Assembly (NCBI RefSeq): GCF_003201105.1 | Contig: NZ_QICJ01000015.1 | Coordinates: 1 to 64,000 of the forward strand | Length of the DNA stretch: 64,000 bases | Source: Dyella sp. AtDHG13 | Lineage (GTDB): Bacteria; Pseudomonadota; Gammaproteobacteria; Xanthomonadales; Rhodanobacteraceae | Direction: 5' to 3' | In this document: in pieces, positions 6,632-15,962 of the stretch | Layout of the letters: every line of letters begins with the position of its first letter | How positions within the stretch are numbered: the first letter of the stretch is position 1 | Notes under the pieces: model-generated | What the model was told of the DNA's origin: nothing | The model's database searches: none | What the model saw: the letters and a program-made list of their open reading frames with translations, nothing else | Program-made: the position numbers and the translations under genes

Positions 6632-9403
6632 ATGTCACATCGCAAGACGCTTCTAGCCGCCAGCATCGTTGCCGGACTCTGTCTGTCCGGTTCGCTTTAC
6701 GCGCAGACCGCCGCTCCGGCCTCCGGCCCGGCGCCGCAGTCGCAGTCGCAGTCGTCGGACCAGGCGCCTGACCAGTCCAAGGCCAAGGAGCTGGAAACCG
6801 TCACCGTCACCGGTATCCGCGCCAGCCTGCAGGCTTCGATGGACACCAAGCGCAACGCCGACGCCATCGTGGACGCCATCACGTCCGAAGACATCGGCAA
6901 GTTCCCGGCCAGCAACGTGGCCGAAGCGCTCGCCCAGGTGCCGGGCGTCACGCTCGACCGCCAGCTTGGCGCCACGCAGCGCGTGAGCATCAACGGCATG
7001 GATCCCAGCCTCAACCTGACCCTGCTCGATGGCCACCCGGTGGCCCAGGCGGTGTGGCTGTACGACGACGCGCCGAACCGCGGCTTCAACTACTCGCTGC
7101 TCGCGCCCGAAGTGGTCGGCCGCCTGGAGATCTACAAGAGCCCCGAAGCCCGCCTGCCCGAAGGCGCCCTCGGCGGCACCATCATCATGCACACGGTCAA
7201 GCCGCTCGACGTGCCGTCCAACACGGTCAGCGGTTCGTTCGGCGTGAACTACAACGACATGGTCAAGGACAGCCGTCCGTCCGGCTCGGTGTTCTACAGC
7301 TGGCACAACGACGACAAGACCTTCGGCGTCGACGTGTCCGCGCAGCACTACGAGCAGTTCCAGAACCGCCAGGGCCTGGAAAACTACGGCTACTCCTCGG
7401 TGGCCGACATCGTCAGCAAGAGCCCGGTGGCGGCGGCTGAAGTGGCGGCCGGCAAGATCAAGCTGAGCGACCAGATCCCGAACCAGATCAGCGTGTCCAA
7501 CTTCCAGCAGACCGAGAAGCGCGACAGCGTCACCTCGAACGTGCAGTGGAAGCCGATGGACAACCTGAGCTTCAACCTCGGCCTGATGTACGCCCGCGAC
7601 AACCTGAGCAACGTCAACCAGTCGCTGTACCCCTGGTCGCTGCACAACCCGGCCGGCATCACTTCGCTCAACGAAGGCCCGAACGGCATCATCACCAGCG
7701 GCAGCCAGGCCGGCACGCCGTGCCAGAACAACCTCAACTGCGTCAGCACGGCCGACACCTACGCCGACAACAACGCCCGCAAGTCGGTCATCACCACCAA
7801 GGGCGTGGATCTCTCCGGCGAGTACAAGGGTGACGGCTGGCGCCTGGACGGCCAGGCCGGCGTGAGCACCTCGCGCAACCCGATGCAGGCGGCCGTGAAG
7901 GAGATCTACTACGGCGGCGGCTTCGACTGGTCCATCAGCAAGGGCCCGCAGTACACCGACCCGACTACCGCCAACGACCCGAGCTACTGGGCCGACAACG
8001 GCTGGGGCGGCAACCTCGGCAAGGAGCTCTACAAGGCCAAGGACACCTACGGCCAGCTGGACTTCACCAAGGACTTCGACGGCTTCCTCAACAACATCCA
8101 GGCCGGCGTGCGCTATGCCAAGCACTGGGAAAGCCAGACGCTCAACGTCTACACCGGTCCGCAGGCGCTCACGCTCAACCAGATCGGCTTCGGCGGCCTT
8201 ACCGACCTCAATGGCGCCAAGAGCCTGGGGCTGAGCCAGACGGCCATCCAGCACGTGCAGACCGCCGGCGCCAACGCCATCTTCAACGCGGTCACCAGCA
8301 CGCCGGGCTTCGGTTCCACGCAGGATCCGAACTCGTACTGGGACAACACCTGGGCCACCACCCAGGAGAACGAGGCCGCCTACCTGCAGGCCAACTTCGG
8401 CACCGACACCGTGCACGGCAACCTGGGCGTGCGCTACGTGCACACCAAGAACGTCAGCAGCGGCTGGGTGATCCCGCAGCCGTGCGCCGCGGCGGACACC
8501 TGGGACTGCGCGTTCCCGAGCGGCTTCGGCTACGTCACGCAGGACAGCACGCACAACAACTGGCTGCCGTCGTTCAACATCGCCTGGAACGTCACGCCTG
8601 ACGTGATCCTGCGCGGTGCCGCGTCGGAAACCCTGGCCTACGCCCCGTACAACCAGATGGCGCCGTACTTCGCCGCCAACGACACGGTGCTCACGGCCGC
8701 GGCCGGCAACCCGAACATCAAGCCGTATCGTTCGGTGAACTTCGACGGTTCGGCGGAGTGGTACTTCAATCCGGAATCGCTGGTTGCCGTGTCGTTCTTC
8801 TACAAGCACGTGCTGAACTACATCGTCAACGCGGCCACCACGGAAGAGCGCCAGAACGGTTCGTGGACCCAGCCGGGCTTCGCCACCAACGCCGCGGCGC
8901 TGGTTGCCTCGGGCGCGTGTACGGCCTCGGGCATGTGCGCCTACGACGTCACCGCACCGGTCGACGGCGGCACCGCCAAGGTCAAGGGCGGCACCATCAG
9001 CTACCAGCAGACCTACGGCTACGGCTTCGGCCTGCGTGCCAACTACACGTACTCCGACGCGTCCACCAAGTCCGGCGGCGCGCTGCCGTACAACTCCAAG
9101 AACTCGTACACGGTCGCCCCGTACTACGAGCAGGGCCCGTACAGCGCCAGCCTGGCCTACACCTACCGTTCGAGCTACCTCGCCGGTGGTTACGTGGCCG
9201 GTGCGCCGTCGACCTACATCGACGGCTTCAAGGAACTGGACGCCACCCTGGGCTACGAGATCAACAAGAACTTCTCGCTCAGCCTGAACATGCTCAACCT
9301 GCTGAACTCCAAGTACTACGCGTACCTGGGCAGCAAGACGCAGATGTCCGCGGAATACGTGACCGGCCGCCAGTACATGCTGAAGGCCAACTTCAAGTTC
9401 TGA
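6632..9403 (+). CDS. TonB-dependent receptor, carbohydrate (probable chitooligosaccharide) type
   Basis: A 923-residue outer-membrane receptor for TonB-energised uptake. A signal peptide ends at about residue 25 (SGSLYAQ), followed by a Gln/Ser-rich linker. The plug domain begins near ETVTVTGIRASLQASMD, with DIGKFPASNVAEALAQVPGV typical of the Xanthomonas/Caulobacter receptor subfamily. The beta-barrel ends in LKANFKF with the expected terminal Phe. A GGGAGG site precedes the ATG at 6632. The gene lies 125 bp after the kinase and ends in a strong terminator, so the hydrolase genes may be read through or have their own promoter. The substrate is inferred from the GH20, GH9 and NagX neighbours. 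Confidence 0.95.
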   Translation: MSHRKTLLAASIVAGLCLSGSLYAQTAAPASGPAPQSQSQSSDQAPDQSKAKELETVTVTGIRASLQASMDTKRNADAIVDAITSEDIGKFPASNVAEALAQVPGVTLDRQLGATQRVSINGMDPSLNLTLLDGHPVAQAVWLYDDAPNRGFNYSLLAPEVVGRLEIYKSPEARLPEGALGGTIIMHTVKPLDVPSNTVSGSFGVNYNDMVKDSRPSGSVFYSWHNDDKTFGVDVSAQHYEQFQNRQGLENYGYSSVADIVSKSPVAAAEVAAGKIKLSDQIPNQISVSNFQQTEKRDSVTSNVQWKPMDNLSFNLGLMYARDNLSNVNQSLYPWSLHNPAGITSLNEGPNGIITSGSQAGTPCQNNLNCVSTADTYADNNARKSVITTKGVDLSGEYKGDGWRLDGQAGVSTSRNPMQAAVKEIYYGGGFDWSISKGPQYTDPTTANDPSYWADNGWGGNLGKELYKAKDTYGQLDFTKDFDGFLNNIQAGVRYAKHWESQTLNVYTGPQALTLNQIGFGGLTDLNGAKSLGLSQTAIQHVQTAGANAIFNAVTSTPGFGSTQDPNSYWDNTWATTQENEAAYLQANFGTDTVHGNLGVRYVHTKNVSSGWVIPQPCAAADTWDCAFPSGFGYVTQDSTHNNWLPSFNIAWNVTPDVILRGAASETLAYAPYNQMAPYFAANDTVLTAAAGNPNIKPYRSVNFDGSAEWYFNPESLVAVSFFYKHVLNYIVNAATTEERQNGSWTQPGFATNAAALVASGACTASGMCAYDVTAPVDGGTAKVKGGTISYQQTYGYGFGLRANYTYSDASTKSGGALPYNSKNSYTVAPYYEQGPYSASLAYTYRSSYLAGGYVAGAPSTYIDGFKELDATLGYEINKNFSLSLNMLNLLNSKYYAYLGSKTQMSAEYVTGRQYMLKANFKF

Positions 9404-9432
9404 TCCCGTGTAGTACTTTTTTCTCCCCGAAA

Positions 9433-9464
9433 CGGGCCCGGCGTGCTTGCCGGGCCCGCTTTTT
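9433..9464 (+). terminator. Rho-independent terminator after the first TonB-dependent receptor
   Basis: A perfect 10 bp stem (CGGGCCCGGC at 9433-9442 with GCCGGGCCCG at 9449-9458) and loop GTGCTT are followed by C and five T. It lies 30 bp after the receptor stop. It may attenuate rather than fully separate expression of the receptor from the downstream glycoside hydrolase genes. Confidence 0.9.
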
Positions 9465-9507
9465 CTTCGGGGGTCCGTACATCGAAACACCTGCTGGAGC
9501 CGATGGT

Positions 9508-11340
9508 ATGAAGCCCTGTCGCCGTCTCGCGGTTGTCCCCTTGCTGCTTGCCGCCAACGCGGCCGCCGCGTCGGATGCCAAGGTGCTGGTCGACCAGGTC
9601 GGCTACGACACCGGCGCCATCAAGCAGGCCATCGTCATGGGCGCGACGGGTGCCGCCCCGCAAGCCTTTCGCGTGGTGAATGCCGACACCGGCAACGTCG
9701 TGCTGCAAGGCACGACCACGGCCACCGCACCGGTCGCGCGATGGAACGGCAGCTACGCCGTTGCCGATTTCAGCAGCGTGCGCACGCCCGGCCACTACTA
9801 CGTCGAGTTGCCAATGGGCGGCCACGACGTGCGCTCGTGGACCTTCGACGTGCAGGACAACGTGCTGGAGCGCCACACGCTCTCCAACGTCGTGTATTAC
9901 TTCAAGGGCCAGCGATCCAGCGGGCTCATCGACAAGGCCGACACGCATCTGGCGCATCCCGACGGCTCGCCCGGCACGCTCGACATCCACGGCGGCTGGT
10001 ACGACGCCACCGGCGATTACGGCATCCACCTGTCGCACCAGAACCTCACCAGCTACTTCAATCCGCAGCAGGTGCCGCTGGCGGCGTGGAGCCTGCTGCG
10101 CACCTGGCAGCAGCTGGAAGCGCGCAAGGACAAGAACTTCCGCGAATACAACCGCCGCCTGCTCGACGAAGGCCTGTTCGGCGCCGACTTCCTCGTGCGC
10201 GACAAACGGCCGGACGGTTCGTTCTATCAATCCATCGATGGCCCCGGCCCCGGCAAGCTGCCGCAGGACCGCCTTATCGGCGACCCCAACTGGCGCACGC
10301 AGATCAAGCTGAAGCCCGGCGACCACACCGAGAACATCGAGCAGCCGGCGCACGGCCCGCACGCGTACGAAGCCAGTTTCCGCGGTGGCGGCGGCATGGC
10401 CATTGCCGCGCTGGCGCTGGCGGCGGGCACGGGCGTGGACGGCGACTTCGGCCGCCAGGATTACCTCAAGGCCGCCGAGGATGCCTACCGCTTTCTCGAC
10501 GCGCACAACCGCGAGCTGATCAACGACGGCAAGGAAAACATCGTCGACGACTACTGCGCGCTGCTGGCGGCCGTGGAGCTGTACCGCGCAACGCATGACG
10601 AGGCATGGCGCAAGGCCGCCGATGGCCGTGCCGATCGTTTGATGGCGCGGCTGATCACGCACGATGGCCATCGCGACTACTGGCGCGCCGACGACGGCAC
10701 GCGCCCGTTCTTCCATCCCGCCGACGCCGGGTTGCCGGTCGTCGCGCTGGTGGAATACGCCGCCATCACCGACGCCGAGCGGCAGGCGAAAGTGCGCGAC
10801 ACGGTGAAGCGTTCGCTGCAGGCCGAGCTTGCAGTCACGGCCGACACGAATAACCCCTTCGGCTACGCGCGGCAGCTGGTGCGCTACGGCGACGGCCGCG
10901 TGCGCACGGCGTTCTTCTTTCCGCACGACACGGAAGCCGCACCGTGGTGGCAGGGCGAGAACGCGCGCCTCGCGTCGCTGGCCGCTGCCGCGCGGCTCGC
11001 AGCACCGTTGTACGCAGGCGACGATGCCTTCCGCCGGCAGCTGCAGGCGTATGCGTGGAACCAGCTGCACTGGATCCTTGGCCGCAACCCGTATGACAGC
11101 AGCATGCTGATGGGCAGCGGTCACAACAATGCGCCGTACATGTTCTTCGACTCCTACGCGTACACCAACGCGCCCGGAGCGATCATCAACGGCATCACCT
11201 CCGGCCTCACCGACGACGACGGCATCGCCTTCGACCTGGGCTACGCCCAGACCGGCAAGGACGACGACTGGCGCTGGACCGAGCAATGGCTGCCGCACGA
11301 TGCGTGGTATCTGTTCGCCATCAGCCTTCCCCATGATTAA
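9508..11340 (+). CDS. GH9 family glycoside hydrolase, possible exo-beta-D-glucosaminidase
   Basis: A 610-residue exported enzyme. A signal peptide (about 1-21) is followed by an N-terminal Ig-like cellulase domain (VLVDQVGYDTGAIKQAIV) and a GH9 (alpha/alpha)6 catalytic domain. The GGWYDATGDYG motif supplies the paired catalytic Asp residues (D166 and D170), and E592 in WRWTEQWLPH near the C-terminus is the candidate general acid. GGAG lies nine bases before the ATG at 9508. GH9 is usually called cellulase, but this copy sits between an amino-sugar-type receptor and GH20/NagX genes. Some characterised GH9 enzymes of chitin loci are exo-beta-D-glucosaminidases, so that activity is the better guess. 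Confidence 0.88.
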   Translation: MKPCRRLAVVPLLLAANAAAASDAKVLVDQVGYDTGAIKQAIVMGATGAAPQAFRVVNADTGNVVLQGTTTATAPVARWNGSYAVADFSSVRTPGHYYVELPMGGHDVRSWTFDVQDNVLERHTLSNVVYYFKGQRSSGLIDKADTHLAHPDGSPGTLDIHGGWYDATGDYGIHLSHQNLTSYFNPQQVPLAAWSLLRTWQQLEARKDKNFREYNRRLLDEGLFGADFLVRDKRPDGSFYQSIDGPGPGKLPQDRLIGDPNWRTQIKLKPGDHTENIEQPAHGPHAYEASFRGGGGMAIAALALAAGTGVDGDFGRQDYLKAAEDAYRFLDAHNRELINDGKENIVDDYCALLAAVELYRATHDEAWRKAADGRADRLMARLITHDGHRDYWRADDGTRPFFHPADAGLPVVALVEYAAITDAERQAKVRDTVKRSLQAELAVTADTNNPFGYARQLVRYGDGRVRTAFFFPHDTEAAPWWQGENARLASLAAAARLAAPLYAGDDAFRRQLQAYAWNQLHWILGRNPYDSSMLMGSGHNNAPYMFFDSYAYTNAPGAIINGITSGLTDDDGIAFDLGYAQTGKDDDWRWTEQWLPHDAWYLFAISLPHD

Positions 11341-11371
11341 GGCAACACTGAACGTTGCAGCGAGAACCCTG

Positions 11372-13672
11372 ATGAAGAAGACACGCTACGCGCTCGCCCT
11401 TGCCCTGTGCGGCATCACCGCCTTCGCCCACGGCGCGGCGCCGGTGAACCTGATCCCCATGCCGGCACAGCTCAGCGTCTCCGGCGACACCTTCACTGTC
11501 AGCGCGCAGACGCCCATCGTGGTCGACGGCAGCGACGCCGACGCGCGCCGCACGGCGGAATACCTGGCCTCGCTTACCGCGCACACGCGCCACCTGCAGT
11601 TGCAGGTGAAAACCGGCGCGCCGGAGAACGGCGCCATCGTGCTCAAGCGCGATCCGCAGGCGCCGGTGGCGAACGAGGAAGGCTATGCGCTCGACGTCAC
11701 GCCGCAAGGCATCCGCGTGGTCGCCCGCGACGAGGCCGGCCTGTTCTACGGCGCCATCACCGCGTGGCAGCTGCTTACGCCCGCACCCGGCGAAGGCGAC
11801 GTGCACGTGCAGCCTGTGCATATCCGCGACCAGCCGCGCTTCGCGTGGCGCGGCCTGATGCTCGACTCCGCGCGCCACTTCCAGACGCCCGACGAAGTGC
11901 GCACGCTGATCGACCAGATGGCCCAGCACAAACTCAACGTGCTGCACTGGCACCTTGCCGACGACCAGGGCTGGCGCATCGAGATAAAGCGCTATCCGGA
12001 CCTCACGCGCATCGGCGCATGGCGCACGCCGCCCACCACCGGCAAGCAGCCCGCGCCCAAGCCCTACGGCGGCTTCTATACGCAGGACGACATCCGCGCC
12101 GTGGTGGCCTATGCCGCCGAGCGGCACATCACCGTGGTGCCGGAGATCGACATGCCCGGCCATGCGCAGGCGGCCATCGCCTCCTACCCGGAGCTGGGCG
12201 TCACCGGCACGCGTCCGCCGGTATCTGCGGATTGGGGCGTGAACCCGTACCTCTACAACGTCGACGACCACACCATTGAGTTCCTGCACAACGTGCTGGA
12301 CGAGGTGATGGCGCTGTTCCCGTCCACCTATATCCACGTGGGCGGCGACGAGGCGGTGAAGGACCAGTGGAAAGCCTCCGCCGCCGTGCAGGCGCGCATG
12401 CGTGCGCTGAACATCAAGACCGAAGACGCCATGCAAAGCTGGTTCATCGAACAGATGGGCAAGTACCTCGCCGCGCACAATCGCCGGCTGATCGGCTGGG
12501 ACGAAATCCTCGAAGGCGGCGTGCCGCCCAGCGCCACCGTGATGTCGTGGCGCGGCACCAAGGGCGCCATCGATGCGGCCAAGCTCGGCCACGACGTGGT
12601 GCTGGCGCCTGCGCCGCAGCTTTACATGGATTCCATGCAAAGCGACCGCGCGGACGAAACCACCGGCCGCCTGCCGTCGATGTCGCTGCAGAGCTACTAC
12701 ACGTTTGAAGCGGTGCCCAAGGAACTGAACGCCGCGCAGGCCAAGCACGTGCTCGGCATGCAGGCCACGATTTTCACCGAGCACATGCCCACGATGCGCC
12801 ATGTGGAGTACGCGGCCTTCCCGCGCATGGATGCCTTGGCCGAAGCGGCATGGACGCCGGTGAAGGTGCGCGACTGGCACGGTTTCCTCGAGCGCATGCC
12901 GTCGCAGCTCGCGCGTTATCGCGTGCAGGACATCGCCTATGCCGACAGCGCCTTCGCGCCGTCCATCGACGTGGATCGCAACGCCGCCATCGCCAGCGGC
13001 CGCGCCAGCGTCACGCTGTCCAACCAGGCCAGGTTCGGCAACGTGCACTACACCATCGACGGCAGCGAGCCGAGCGCGTCCTCGCCGCTGTACGTGCGCC
13101 CGTTCAACGTGAACCTGCCCACCACCGTCAAGGCCGTGGCCCTGGCCGACGACGGTACGCCGCTGGCCGCCGCGCGCACGCGCGTGCTCGACCTGCCTTC
13201 GCTGCGCACGCGCGGCACCGGCGAGCTGGAGAACTGCGCGGGCAGCGATTTCCGCCTGCGCGTGCAGCCCACGCCGGACGCCACCAGCATGGCGCCCACC
13301 TACCTCATCAACGTGTTCGACAACTGCCGCGTCTACAAGGCGGCGAAGCTCGACGGCATCGCCGGCATCCGCGTGGATACCGCCACCTTGCCGCGCAACT
13401 ACGCACTGGCGCACGACGCCAAGCTGGTGGTGTCGCACAAGGCAAGCACGCCGCAGGGCGAACTGGTCGTGCATCTGGACAGCTGCAAGGGCAGGGAAGT
13501 CGCCTCGCTGCCACTGCCCGCCGATGCGCCGGCCACCTTCACCTTGCAGGGCGCGCTGGCGAAGCAGGCCGGCACGCATGACCTGTGCCTGGTGTTCACC
13601 TCGCCAATCACCGGCCCCATCTGGGGCGTGGGCGCGGTGACGCTGTTGCCGGCGGACAAGGCCGCGCCCTGA
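11372..13672 (+). CDS. Beta-N-acetylhexosaminidase, GH20
   Basis: A 766-residue exported exo-enzyme that removes terminal GlcNAc/GalNAc from oligosaccharides by substrate-assisted catalysis. It has a signal peptide (MKKTRYALALALCGITAFAHGA), a GH20b N-terminal domain to about residue 150, and the GH20 barrel with LNVLHWHLADDQGWRIEIK and the catalytic pair D326-E327 in IHVGGDEAV. A chitobiase-type C-terminal domain (HYTIDGSEPSASSPLYVRPF) and a further roughly 120-residue tail follow. The ATG at 11372 is preferred over an in-frame ATG at 11333, which overlaps the GH9 stop, because it opens directly into the signal peptide. The next gene begins six bases after the stop. Confidence 0.95.
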   Translation: MKKTRYALALALCGITAFAHGAAPVNLIPMPAQLSVSGDTFTVSAQTPIVVDGSDADARRTAEYLASLTAHTRHLQLQVKTGAPENGAIVLKRDPQAPVANEEGYALDVTPQGIRVVARDEAGLFYGAITAWQLLTPAPGEGDVHVQPVHIRDQPRFAWRGLMLDSARHFQTPDEVRTLIDQMAQHKLNVLHWHLADDQGWRIEIKRYPDLTRIGAWRTPPTTGKQPAPKPYGGFYTQDDIRAVVAYAAERHITVVPEIDMPGHAQAAIASYPELGVTGTRPPVSADWGVNPYLYNVDDHTIEFLHNVLDEVMALFPSTYIHVGGDEAVKDQWKASAAVQARMRALNIKTEDAMQSWFIEQMGKYLAAHNRRLIGWDEILEGGVPPSATVMSWRGTKGAIDAAKLGHDVVLAPAPQLYMDSMQSDRADETTGRLPSMSLQSYYTFEAVPKELNAAQAKHVLGMQATIFTEHMPTMRHVEYAAFPRMDALAEAAWTPVKVRDWHGFLERMPSQLARYRVQDIAYADSAFAPSIDVDRNAAIASGRASVTLSNQARFGNVHYTIDGSEPSASSPLYVRPFNVNLPTTVKAVALADDGTPLAAARTRVLDLPSLRTRGTGELENCAGSDFRLRVQPTPDATSMAPTYLINVFDNCRVYKAAKLDGIAGIRVDTATLPRNYALAHDAKLVVSHKASTPQGELVVHLDSCKGREVASLPLPADAPATFTLQGALAKQAGTHDLCLVFTSPITGPIWGVGAVTLLPADKAAP

Positions 13673-13677
13673 ACGCC

Positions 13678-14742
13678 ATGCTCAAGCGCCTGGGCTCCGT
13701 CGATGCGCTGCGCGGCTGCACCGTGGCGTTGATGCTGCTGGTCAACGATCCCGGCGACTGGGTGCACACGTATTGGCCGCTGAAGCACGCGGAATGGAAC
13801 GGCTGCACGCCGACGGATCTGGTGTTTCCGTTCTTCCTGTTCGTGGTCGGCGTGTCCATCGCGCTGGCCATCGGGCCGCGCGTGGAGCAGGGCGCGGATT
13901 CGCATGCGCTGATGCAGGCCGCGCTCAAGCGTGCGCTGCGCATCGTGCTGCTGGGCCTGGCCATCAACGTGATCGCGTGGCTGCTCTTGCCGGGCGCGCA
14001 CCTGCGCTTGCTTGGCGTGTTGCAACGCATTGGCGTGTGTTTCGCCGGCGCGGCGCTGTTTGCGATCTACACGCCGCCGCGCGTGCAATGGGCGGCCATC
14101 GCTACGCTGCTGCTGGGCTATTGGGGCGTGCTGCTGGCCGGCGGTTCGCTGGAACCATTCGCCAATATCGCCAGCCGCACGGACTTCGCCCTTTTCGGCC
14201 ACACCGTCTACCAGATCGACCCGATCACCGGCCGCGGCCACGACCCGGAAGGGCTGCTGAGCAGCTTCCCTTCGCTCGCCACCAGCCTGCTCGGCCTGCG
14301 CGCCGGCCAATGGCTGCGCCAGCGCAACACCCGCGCGTTGATGCTCTCGGGCATCGCCTGGTTGCTGCTGGGCTTGGCGTGGTCGCTGGTGTTTCCGCTC
14401 AACAAGAACCTGTGGTCGTCCTCGTTCGTGCTGTGGACGGCCGGCTGGGCCACGCTGGCCCTGCTGCTGTTCCACTGGCTGATCGACCGGCGCGGCTGGC
14501 CAGCCATCGGCCGGCGCTTCGGCGTGAACGCCGTGGCCGCCTATGCCGGCTCGGAGCTGATGCAGATCCTGCTGCCGGCGCTCGGCGTGCAGGGCCCGCT
14601 CTACCAGCACGCATTCGCCGACTGGATCACGCCGCTGGCCGGGCCGTACATCGCCTCCCTGGCCTATGCCGTTGTCTTCGTCGCGATGTGGTGGGCGGTG
14701 GTGGCGGTCATGGACCGCCGTAAGCTCTATCTCAAGCTCTGA
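13678..14742 (+). CDS. DUF5009/NagX-like membrane protein (heparan-alpha-glucosaminide N-acetyltransferase family)
   Basis: A 354-residue polytopic membrane protein with about ten hydrophobic segments. The N-terminal RLGSVDALRGCTVALMLLVN and TPTDLVFPFFLFVVGVSIALA are diagnostic of the DUF5009 / HGSNAT-like family, known as NagX in amino-sugar regulons. The eukaryotic relative transfers acetyl from cytosolic acetyl-CoA to glucosamine on the far side of the membrane. A matching role here would be acetylation of glucosamine released by the GH9 enzyme; transport is the alternative. The ATG lies five bases after the GH20 stop, so the two genes are almost certainly co-transcribed. Confidence 0.88.
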   Translation: MLKRLGSVDALRGCTVALMLLVNDPGDWVHTYWPLKHAEWNGCTPTDLVFPFFLFVVGVSIALAIGPRVEQGADSHALMQAALKRALRIVLLGLAINVIAWLLLPGAHLRLLGVLQRIGVCFAGAALFAIYTPPRVQWAAIATLLLGYWGVLLAGGSLEPFANIASRTDFALFGHTVYQIDPITGRGHDPEGLLSSFPSLATSLLGLRAGQWLRQRNTRALMLSGIAWLLLGLAWSLVFPLNKNLWSSSFVLWTAGWATLALLLFHWLIDRRGWPAIGRRFGVNAVAAYAGSELMQILLPALGVQGPLYQHAFADWITPLAGPYIASLAYAVVFVAMWWAVVAVMDRRKLYLKL

Positions 14743-14768
14743 GGCGTGCCCACCTTCACGGGCACGCC
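14743..14768 (+). terminator. Possible terminator hairpin after the NagX gene
   Basis: A perfect 9 bp stem (GGCGTGCCC at 14743-14751 with GGGCACGCC at 14760-14768) begins at the first base after the stop codon. No T-run follows, so it may be a weak or Rho-assisted terminator, or only an mRNA-stabilising hairpin. Confidence 0.4.
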
Positions 14769-14843
14769 GTAGGCCTTCGCCGCACCCATCTCAAGCCCTC
14801 GCCCGGCGTGCCTGTTCCCGGCACATGGGCGTAAGCTGTGCTC

Positions 14844-14947
14844 GTCACCCGCGCCGTCTGCTCCATCTTCTTCCGGGCTGCGCGGGTGACCACGGCAGTG
14901 ATGCCGTGAGGCGCGGGCCGCCGGTGCTACCAACACCGACGACCCGC
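14844..14947 (+). ncRNA. Candidate structured RNA leader upstream of a small gene
   Basis: Three consecutive hairpins lie within 104 bases. A perfect 11 bp stem pairs GTCACCCGCGC (14844-14854) with GCGCGGGTGAC (14880-14890). Immediately adjacent is a 7 bp stem CACGGCA/TGCCGTG (14891-14908) capped by GTGA, a GNRA-type tetraloop. A 5 bp stem CGGTG/CACCG follows (14922-14938). Two alternative pairings exist: GCGGGT (14882-14887) with ACCCGC (14942-14947), and CCCGCGCC (14848-14855) with GGCGCGGG (about 14910-14917). Mutually exclusive helices just before the start at 14978 suggest a cis-regulatory leader. I do not recognise it as a named riboswitch class. Confidence 0.45.
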
Positions 14948-14977
14948 TAACCATAACCAACTGAAGCAGAGTTGATC

Positions 14978-15295
14978 ATGGCTAACCGCGATCATAAGGC
15001 AGGGCCACGTCCGTCGTTAGCTGACGACGGCAGCCAAACACCTTCACCGCACGACCCGGACGCTTCCGGGCTCGATCCGACACTCCCGTATGACCCGCAA
15101 ACCACGGCGCTCCGCGTGCTCACGTACCTGCGTGATCGCCTGGAAAAGCGTGAATGGCTGGTCATCTCGGGCATGCCGGGCGACCCCATCGTCGGGTCGT
15201 TGACGAGTGAAATGTCGGCGGCGCTCGATATTGCCGTGCACTGCATCGAGCTGTCCGCCGGCGCGCCATCCCATCGGCGCGTCGTGAACGCTTAA
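14978..15295 (+). CDS. Small hypothetical protein with structured 5' leader
   Basis: A 105-residue soluble protein of unknown function. The N-terminal 45 residues are rich in Pro, Ser and Asp and look disordered. The C-terminal half (TALRVLTYLRDRLEKREWLVISG and EMSAALDIAVHCIELSAG) is amphipathic and probably helical. An in-frame TTG at 14972 is possible, but ATG at 14978 is taken as the start; no strong ribosome-binding site is seen. The overall layout resembles small multi-copy proteins of pseudomonads (a disordered head with a helical tail behind a hairpin leader), but I cannot name a family. Confidence 0.6.
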   Translation: MANRDHKAGPRPSLADDGSQTPSPHDPDASGLDPTLPYDPQTTALRVLTYLRDRLEKREWLVISGMPGDPIVGSLTSEMSAALDIAVHCIELSAGAPSHRRVVNA

Positions 15296-15448
15296 CCCCG
15301 CCCGTTGATCGTCCCCGTGGCGCATCGGTTCACGGGTCGATGCGCCACACCTGGGGCGATCACGGACGGGTAGATTCCCCTACACGCCACATCGCAAATC
15401 TACGCAGCGCACGCTTGCCCGCACCCGACAGCAGCCGTGCCATCGCGC

Positions 15449-15805
15449 CTAGGCGGGCAGGCTCACCACCGCCTTGAAGCCGCCAAAGATCATGCGCTTG
15501 CCGTCGAACGGGCAGTCGGCCGCGGCCTCCATGCGCGGGTCCTTCATGAACTTCGCCATGCCGGCATCGCGCGTGGCCTTGTCCGGCCATTCCACCCAGG
15601 AAAACACCACCGCTTCGTCCTGCTGCGCCTGTACCGCGCGGCGGAAATCGGTGAGCTTGCCATCGGGCACGTCATCGCCCCAGCACTCCACCACCCGCGT
15701 GGCCCCGTACTCCATGAAAATGGCGTCAAAGGTACGCGCATGCTCGATAAACCGCTCGCGGTTGGCATGGGGCACGGCGATCACGAAACCATCGATGTAC
15801 GACAT
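15449..15805 (-). CDS. DUF1428 family protein (YbaA-like)
   Basis: A 118-residue cytosolic protein with the dimeric alpha/beta-barrel fold expected of DUF1428. The start MSYIDGFVIAVPHANRERF and the blocks GATRVVECWGDDVPDGKLTDF, VFSWVEWPDKATRDAGMAK and PFDGKRMIFGGFK match the family along its full length. A GAGGAGAG site precedes the ATG at 15803-15805; a longer in-frame start at 15850 is not needed. The family has no established biochemical role. It stands alone at the left edge of the accessory region. Confidence 0.9.
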   Translation of the reverse strand: MSYIDGFVIAVPHANRERFIEHARTFDAIFMEYGATRVVECWGDDVPDGKLTDFRRAVQAQQDEAVVFSWVEWPDKATRDAGMAKFMKDPRMEAAADCPFDGKRMIFGGFKAVVSLPA

Positions 15806-15962
15806 GACGCTCTCCTCGGCAGAAACGGCGACCGACAGGGCCGCCTTCACCTAAGCGACGAACGGGCGCCTGCGGGATCGACATGGGCCTTGCGGAGCAT
15901 GCGGCCCGCTGGCGGCGCTGCCTTGCAACACCCGGTGACCGAAGATGCGGCCTCGTCCGCCT

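Noticed and set aside
6653-9490. 945-codon minus-strand frame opposite the first TonB-dependent receptor
   Set aside because: Same reason: a codon-bias shadow with no motifs, starting inside the terminator region.
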